This document shows, piece by piece, positions 60,101 through 64,000 of a stretch of 64,000 bases of DNA (positions within the stretch are counted from its first letter, which is position 1; each line of letters begins with the position of its first letter). The translations under genes were made by a program, and so were the position numbers. Under the pieces are notes generated by a model. The model saw only the letters and a program-made list of their open reading frames with translations, was not told the origin of the DNA and made no database searches. Origin of the DNA: Glandiceps talaboti (lineage: Eukaryota; Hemichordata; Enteropneusta; Spengelidae); contig NC_135550.1 in the NCBI RefSeq assembly GCF_964340395.1, positions 33,110,176 to 33,174,175 of the forward strand, in the 5' to 3' direction.

Positions 60101-60533
60101 TCAACTTTAATACATGTATGTCCATCATATACCTGTCCCAAGCAGTTCAACTTTACTACATGTATGTCTATCATATACCTGTCCCAAGCAGTTCAACTTT
60201 AATACATGTATGTCCATCATATACCTGTCCCAAGCAGTTCAACTTTAATACATATATCTATTATACACTGATTGTGATCTGTCCTGGTCAATGTTTCCTT
60301 ATTAGAATGACAAATTCCGTAGATACAGCTGACCTATAAATTATCAAATATGTCACCCAATACACCTTTTGTACTTGGTCATGTTTTTATATTCTAACTT
60401 ATGTTATTATAAATCCATGTACACAGCGGAAGGTGCCCCACAGCCAGCAGTGTCAGCAGAAGAACAGAAGAAACTAGCCATGAGGCAAGCTTTGGCAACC
60501 AGATTGAAACAAGAAGTCATAAACAAGAAATAA
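48087..60533 (+). CDS. CFAP36: CFAP36 (CCDC104, BART-like ARL-binding ciliary protein), 9 coding exons, complete
   Basis: I joined nine exons in phase: 48087-48186, 48286-48350, 50759-50863, 52909-53126, 54259-54409, 54757-54840, 55498-55695, 58105-58282, 60427-60533. They total 1206 nt (401 residues; human about 342). Seen: a BART-like domain at about 5-135 (VVGFLYSPIWTVPIVNFIEH, YTEIHGEYKELVEFLLE, MMIQKNIELELQALRLIQQR), then EVLRKSKEEYEQ, an Ala/Pro/Ser-rich linker encoded by exon 7, and a basic C terminus (REDYLKQQRDRLLAMKKK, RLKQEVINKK). All blocks match human CFAP36 as I recall it. Known: CFAP36 binds ARL3 in its GTP form through the BART-like domain and is ciliary or flagellar. Inferred: the same role here. 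Head to head with CCDC88. Confidence 0.95.
48286..48350 (+). CDS. CFAP36: CFAP36 exon 2 (residues 34-55)
   Basis: It encodes VFDPEEDNTKVYTEIHGEYK and EL, close to human [22 protein letters not shown]. The acceptor is TTTTCACAG and the donor CTG|GTATGT. Intron 1 is only 99 bp. Confidence 0.96.
48351..50758 (+). other. CFAP36 intron 2
   Basis: 2.4 kb of AT-rich sequence without a coding block, RNA gene or clear repeat array. Confidence 0.55.
50759..50863 (+). CDS. CFAP36: CFAP36 exon 3 (residues 56-90)
   Basis: It encodes VEFLLEKFLEDVGISTEEFI and TACKEKSGKHSEETY, matching human [23 protein letters not shown]. The acceptor is TCTTACAG and the donor TAT|GTATGT; phase 0 at both ends. Confidence 0.96.
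51766..52908 (+). repeat. 12-bp minisatellite (TGTTCTGTACAC), about 95 units, CFAP36 intron 3
   Basis: Units of 9-12 bp (TGTTCTGTACAC, TCATCTGCACAC, TTCTGTACTG and variants) run without a break into exon 4. Larger blocks of a few dozen bp recur, showing higher-order structure. The final copy changes CTGTAC to CTGTAG, which is the exon 4 acceptor. The unit keeps all three plus frames open, which explains open frames of over 300 codons that are not genes. Confidence 0.95.
52909..53126 (+). CDS. CFAP36: CFAP36 exon 4 (residues 91-163)
   Basis: It encodes YEVFKRMMIQKNIELELQAL, RLIQQRNGMVPESL and EEDRILQEVLR, the second half of the BART-like domain and the start of the helix after it. The acceptor is TTCTGTAG inside the array; the donor AG|GTACTA leaves phase 2. 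Confidence 0.95.
53127..53720. repeat. Diverged interspersed/tandem repeat, CFAP36 intron 4
   Basis: Related segments (ACATTGTAGTGTTTACATAT..., ACTTTGTAGCAATTATGTGT..., ACTTTGTAGTATTTATTTGC...) start near 53275, 53505 and 53819. TGGCAGCCATATTTGTAGT occurs near 53390 and 53622. This resembles the body phrases of the repeat at 12840-13660. A poly-C run sits at 53145-53157. Confidence 0.55.
54072..54141. repeat. (CA)n microsatellite, CFAP36 intron 4
   Basis: About 35 uninterrupted CA dinucleotides, about 120 bp upstream of the exon 5 acceptor. Confidence 0.98.
54259..54409 (+). CDS. CFAP36: CFAP36 exon 5 (residues 163-213)
   Basis: It encodes KSKEEYEQQQRKMGKGSGYD, EMEKAIASSESDAARLEADK and EREKDMLDK. 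KSKEEY matches human CFAP36. Two ubiquitin-interacting-motif-like helices overlap it. The acceptor is CACCCACAG and the donor AAG|GTAAAC. Confidence 0.94.
54459..54563. repeat. 27-bp minisatellite, 4 units, CFAP36 intron 5
   Basis: GTTGTGTGTACCCATCAGAC plus TAGTAAA repeats four times, starting about 50 bp after the exon 5 donor. Confidence 0.92.
54757..54840 (+). CDS. CFAP36: CFAP36 exon 6 (residues 214-241)
   Basis: It encodes ALKLSLDSEATKSQASLKDL and PQIRKEAK, the core of a ubiquitin-interacting-motif-like helix together with the end of exon 5. The acceptor is ATGTTCAG and the donor AAG|GTAGGC; phase 0 at both ends, so it can be skipped in frame. Confidence 0.88.
54864..55175. repeat. 20-bp minisatellite (AACTTGTAGCCATAGTGTAG), about 15 units, CFAP36 intron 6
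   Basis: Units vary by a few bases (GTTC for GTAG, AACCATAG for AGCCATAG). The array starts about 25 bp after the exon 6 donor. Confidence 0.93.
55498..55695 (+). CDS. CFAP36: CFAP36 exon 7 (residues 242-307, Ala/Pro/Ser-rich linker)
   Basis: It encodes SAARPEPSKTKEPVPVPKIE, EPKPAPPPAAASKKKDISSA, then EAAASWISSAKAEAETSRPS and SSASR. Low complexity, with a short internal ISSA-Glu/Lys-Ala duplication; it probably accounts for much of the extra length over human CFAP36. The acceptor is TTTCCTAACAG and the donor AGG|GTAGGT. The last 8 bases and the donor are repeated in the array that follows. Confidence 0.9.
55687..56200 (+). repeat. 35-bp minisatellite whose unit spans the CFAP36 exon 7 end and its splice donor
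   Basis: The unit is GCTAGCAGG|GTAGGTCTTAT plus GTGGCGATGTGTATA, repeated about 14-15 times. The first GCTAGCAGG is coding (Ala-Ser-Arg). Nearly every later copy keeps AGG|GTAGGT, a good donor. Reading on past the true donor gives VGLIWRCV and then TAG. The array ends in diverged copies near 56145-56200. Confidence 0.95.
56270..56465. repeat. Degenerate (CAGT)n/(ATTC)n simple-sequence stretch, CFAP36 intron 7
   Basis: Mixed TCAGTCAG, ATTCATTC and CCGTCCGT runs with interruptions. Confidence 0.85.
56466..58104 (+). other. CFAP36 intron 7, distal part
   Basis: AT-rich. It includes a T-rich stretch at 56610-56750 and a two-to-three-copy direct repeat near 57925-58070 (CCTTGGCACATACCAGTGGT type). 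No coding block or RNA gene. Confidence 0.5.
58105..58282 (+). CDS. CFAP36: CFAP36 exon 8 (residues 308-367)
   Basis: It encodes LSSSDPAEIKRREDYLKQQR and DRLLAMKKKEREKTLDTFTS, matching human [22 protein letters not shown]. The acceptor is TATATTACAG and the donor G|GTAAAT (phase 1). Confidence 0.95.
58703..60262. repeat. 46-bp minisatellite, 34 units, CFAP36 intron 8
   Basis: ATACCTGTCCCAAGCAGTTC starts at 58703 and again every 46 bp exactly to 60221 (33 steps). Copies are almost identical. The main variants are TCCATC/TCTATC and TTAATAC/TTACTAC, which come in a mixed order that suggests block duplication. Confidence 0.98.
60427..60533 (+). CDS. CFAP36: CFAP36 exon 9 (residues 367-401, stop codon)
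   Basis: It encodes AEGAPQPAVSAEEQKKLAMR and QALATRLKQEVINKK, then TAA at 60531-60533. Human CFAP36 ends in LAEKLKEEVINK-like sequence, so the C terminus is well supported. The acceptor is GTACACAG. Confidence 0.96.
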
Positions 60534-61060
60534 TAATAAGATGATGTCAATGTTGACAGGACTAAACTTAATGCCTTTACTGGGCAATGATGCAAATTTC
60601 AGCAAAGTTCAAAGGTTATCTACATGTATATCAGCAAAGTCATAAATTTGTATTAAAGCAAGTTATAAAGTCATCATTGCCAGTGTTTGTACAGAATCAT
60701 ATCTACAAGTCAGTACAAAATCATCAATTCACTTTTAGTCAGTACAGACATAGATACAAAGTCAGATAAAATCATATAAGCCACTACAAAACCCAACAAT
60801 TTGTGATTCATTGCTACTAGTGTTTCCATGGTTCCAGGTACAGCAAAGTTTATTCTTTCAAATCCCTTTCTAAGCCAGCCATACTTGTCTTCAATGAACT
60901 ATAGACTGTATGCATATTGTGACAATTTGCAATTACCCAATGTATCAATTAGATAGTACATGAATGCAAAGTTGGTAGTATTTGCTGTGTAAATTGACAA
61001 ATTGAAGAGTATGTGTAAATTAAGCATGTATTGTTTTATAGAAATGATGTCTTGCTATAC
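60534..61060 (+). other. CFAP36 3' UTR and possible poly(A) signal
   Basis: AT-rich trailer. ATTAAA at 60652-60657 is the nearest variant poly(A) signal; the true end is not determined. Confidence 0.45.
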
Positions 61061-61065
61061 TTATG

Positions 61066-62385
61066 TCCTCAGCTGATCACCATTCTACATCTTACTTCTC
61101 AGCTGTTCACCATTCTACATCTTACTTCTCAGCTGTTCACCATTCTACATCTTACTTCTCAGCTGTTCACCATTCTACATCTTACTTCTCAGCTGATCAC
61201 CATTCTACATCTTATGTCTCAGCTGTTCACCATTCTACATCTTACTTCTCAGCTGTTCACCATTCTACATCTTACTTCTCAGTGGATCACCATTCTACAT
61301 CTTACTTCTCAGCTGATCACCATTCTACATCTTATGTCTCAGCTGTTCACCATTCTACATCTTGCTTCTCAGCTGTTCACCATTCTACATCTTACATCTC
61401 AGCTGTTCACCATTCTACATCTTACTTCTCAGCTGTTCACCATTCTACATCTTACTTCTCAGCTGTTCACCATTCTACATCTTACTTCTCAGCTGTTCAC
61501 CATTCTACATCTTACATCTCAGCTGTTCACCATTCTACATCTTACTTCTCAGCTGTTCACCATTCTACATCTTACTTATCAGCTGATCCCATTCCCCATC
61601 TTACTTATCAGCTGTTCACCATTCCCCATCTTACTTCTCAGCTCTTCACCATTCTACATCTTACTTCTCAGCTGATCACCATTCTACATCTTACTTCTCA
61701 GCTGATCACCATTCTACATCTTACTTCTCAGCTGTTCACCATTCTACATCTTACTTCTCAGCTGATCACCATTCTACATCTTACTTCTCAGCTGTTCACC
61801 ATTCTACATCTTACTTCTCAGCTGTTCACCATTCTACATCTTACTTCTCAGCTGTTCACCATTCTACATCTTACTTCTCAGCTGTTCACCATTCTACATC
61901 TTACTTCTCAGCTGTTCACCATTCTACATCTTACTTCTCAGCTGTTCACCATTCTACATCTTACTTCTCAGCTGATCACCATTCTACATCTTACTTCTCA
62001 GCTGATCACCATTCTACATCTTACTTCTCAGCTGATCACCATTCTACATCTTACATCTCAGCTGTTCACCATTCTACATCTTACTTCTCAGCTGATCCCA
62101 TTCTACATCTTACTTCTCAGCTGTTCACCATTCTACATCTTACTTATCAGCTGATCCCATTCTACATCTTACTTCTCAGCTGTTCACCATTCTACATCTT
62201 ACTTATCAGCTGATCCCATTCCCCATCTTACTTCTCAGCTGTTCACCATTCTACATCTTACTTATCAGCTGATCCCATTCTACATCTTACTTCTCAGCTG
62301 TTCACCATTCTACATCTTACTTCTCAGCTGATCCCATTCCCCATCTTACTTATCAGCTGATCACCATTCTACATCTTACTTCAAA
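61066..62385. repeat. 30-bp minisatellite, about 44 units, downstream of CFAP36
   Basis: AGCTGTTCACCATTCTACAT plus CTTACTTCTC repeats, with GCTGATCAC, CTTATGTCTC, TTACATCTC and CCCATTCCCC variants; some 29-bp units occur after 61570. The period is a multiple of three and the common unit has no stop in the plus frames, which explains open frames of up to 363 codons. Confidence 0.96.
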
Positions 62386-62689
62386 GGTTTTGCTTTATTG
62401 TCTCAGTTAAAATACAAAAGTGCATGTATTATACGGTATATTTGTTTTTGCCTTCAATCAATTTTATTTTATGTGAAATTTCTGTGTGAGATATTAACTG
62501 AAGTATTTACCCCTGAAAATTGTGATAATTTGGTGAGCCTGTAAGTTGGCCTAGAGAATAAAATAGATTACAGTTTGCCTTCATGTATATAAGATACCAC
62601 ACACAAGCAGCATATTTGTTGACTATCTGTATAAACATCTGTATGTTGCCATTTCTCTTCCATGCTTAATCCATGGTCTTTCAAATCTT

Positions 62690-62990
62690 GTACAAACTTA
62701 ACATTTCATGCTAATCTTGTACAAAGGTGACACTTTCATTCAAACCTTGTACAAAGATGACAGTTTCATTCAAGTCTTGTACAAAGATGACATTTTCATT
62801 CAAACCTTGTACAAAGATGACAGTTTCATTCAATCTTGTACAAGTTGAATGGTGACTGGTTCATTCAAATCTTGTACAACATGACAGTTTGAAATTTGTA
62901 TAAAGATGACACTTTCCCTCACATCTTGAACAAAAATGACACTTTCATGCAAATTCTGTACAACATTGACTCATGCAAATGTACAAAAAT
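62690..62990. repeat. Imperfect 30-bp tandem repeat, about 9 units
   Basis: CATTCAAACCTTGTACAAAG plus ATGACAGTTT recurs with indels and substitutions; older than the neighbouring arrays. Confidence 0.8.
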
Positions 62991-63239
62991 GACAATTGTG
63001 TTCATAGCTTCTAGAATCTTTTCAGTTTAGAGCTGAGTGAGTATGATATGAATGGATTGGTATACCAAGTACCATGTTTATTCCAAGTAAATGAAAGGAA
63101 ACTTAATAATTTTCTCCAGAAATATGAAAAGGCTAATAGTTTTTACTGTTCATTGCTGATCTTATACTGGGTCATTTAAACCTTGATGTAAGCTAAGATT
63201 AGCAGGCAGTGTTCAGATACCTGGATTAGACCTTTGAAA

Positions 63240-63885
63240 CATTTACCGTAAACTTAGCCACTTACTGTATACTTAGACCATTGAGCCATTTACTGTATAT
63301 TTAGACCATTGCAGCCACTTACTATATACTTAGACCATTGCAGCCACTTACTGCTTACTTAGACCATTGCAGCCACTTACTGTATACTTAGACCATTGCA
63401 GCCACTTACTGTATACTTAGACCATTGAGCCGCTTACTGTAAACTTAGACTATTGCAGCCACTTACTATATACTTAGACCATTGCAGCCATTTACTGTAT
63501 ACTTAGACCATTGCAGACATTTACTGTATACTTAGACCATTGCAGACATTTACTGTAAACTTAGACCATTGCAGCCACTTACTATATACTTAGACCATTG
63601 CAGCCACTTACTATATACTTAGACCATTGCAGCCACTTACTATATACTTAGACCATTGCAGCCACTTACTATATACTTAGACCATTGCAGCCACTTACTA
63701 TAAACTTAGACCATTGCAGCCACTTACTATATACTTAGACCATTGAGCCATTTACTGTATACTTAGACCATTGCAGCCACTTACTATATACTTAGACCAT
63801 TGCAGCCACTTACTGTATATTTAGAACATTGACCACTTACCTTATACTTAGACCATTGAACCACTTACTATAAACTTAGACTGTT
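63240..63885. repeat. 29-bp minisatellite, about 22 units
   Basis: TTACTGTATACTTAGACCAT plus TGCAGCCAC repeats, with TATATA/TGTATA/TAAA variants and a 27-bp form lacking the CA of GCAGCC. Confidence 0.94.
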
Positions 63886-64000
63886 GAAAAGATCTCTCCA
63901 AAGAGGATCAGCAGTACATAAAGCATTATATAACCTTCCTGGAAAGAAAACATAGTGCCTTTGGCAAAATGGCTCATTATATTCCTATGTATTTAAATAT

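Noticed and set aside
58703-60262. CRISPR-like look of regularly spaced repeats
   Set aside because: The whole 46-bp unit is repeated with no unique spacers, no cas genes, and the locus is an animal intron.
58640-60339. Several 60-105-codon open frames of the SIIYLSQAVQL type
   Set aside because: The same 46-bp unit read in successive frames; intronic in CFAP36.
61031-62154. Open frames of 214 and 363 codons
   Set aside because: Products of the 30-bp array, whose period is a multiple of three and whose unit lacks stops; composition is pure repeat.

Overview
The window is AT-rich animal DNA with short coding exons separated by GT...AG introns and many minisatellites. I see no bacterial operon, CRISPR array, tRNA or rRNA. 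Two complete protein genes can be followed exon by exon, with reading phase kept at every junction. Gene content suggests an invertebrate, most likely a non-vertebrate deuterostome (cephalochordate, hemichordate or echinoderm grade). One gene looks like the unduplicated relative of vertebrate CCDC88A/B/C. A lophotrochozoan cannot be excluded from sequence alone.

Gene 1 (minus strand, start codon at 46506, stop at 248) is a CCDC88 (Girdin/Daple) family gene. It has 25 coding exons totalling 5685 nt (1894 residues). The layout is an N-terminal Hook domain, a long coiled coil, a basic linker, a Ser-rich tail with a G-alpha binding-and-activating (GBA) motif, a Pro-rich last exon, and a C-terminal GCV PDZ ligand. 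A 72-nt in-phase candidate cassette exon (17982-18053) and a 9-nt candidate microexon (7294-7302) are extra. Intron 3 is 17.3 kb and holds a 1.6-kb piggyBac-type non-autonomous transposon (27060-28685) with perfect 16-bp inverted repeats and TTAA target duplications.

Gene 2 (plus strand, 48087-60533) is CFAP36 (CCDC104), 9 coding exons and 401 residues: a BART-like N-terminal domain, three ubiquitin-interacting-motif-like helices, an Ala/Pro/Ser-rich linker and a basic C-terminal helix. The two genes are head to head with 1.58 kb between start codons. That spacer carries paired CCAAT boxes and an E-box, so it is probably a bidirectional promoter. From memory, CCDC88A and CFAP36 are also head-to-head neighbours on human chromosome 2p16, so this looks like old conserved microsynteny.

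The most unusual feature is tandem repetition at splice sites. In CCDC88 exon 5 and CFAP36 exon 7 the minisatellite unit includes the last coding bases plus the 5' splice site, giving ladders of decoy donors (about 8 and 13 or more). In both genes use of a downstream donor brings in an in-frame stop at once. CFAP36 exon 4 takes its 3' splice site from the last unit of a 12-bp array. Further arrays of 20, 27, 29, 30, 46 and 71 bp fill introns and the 3' flank. They create long open frames that are not genes.
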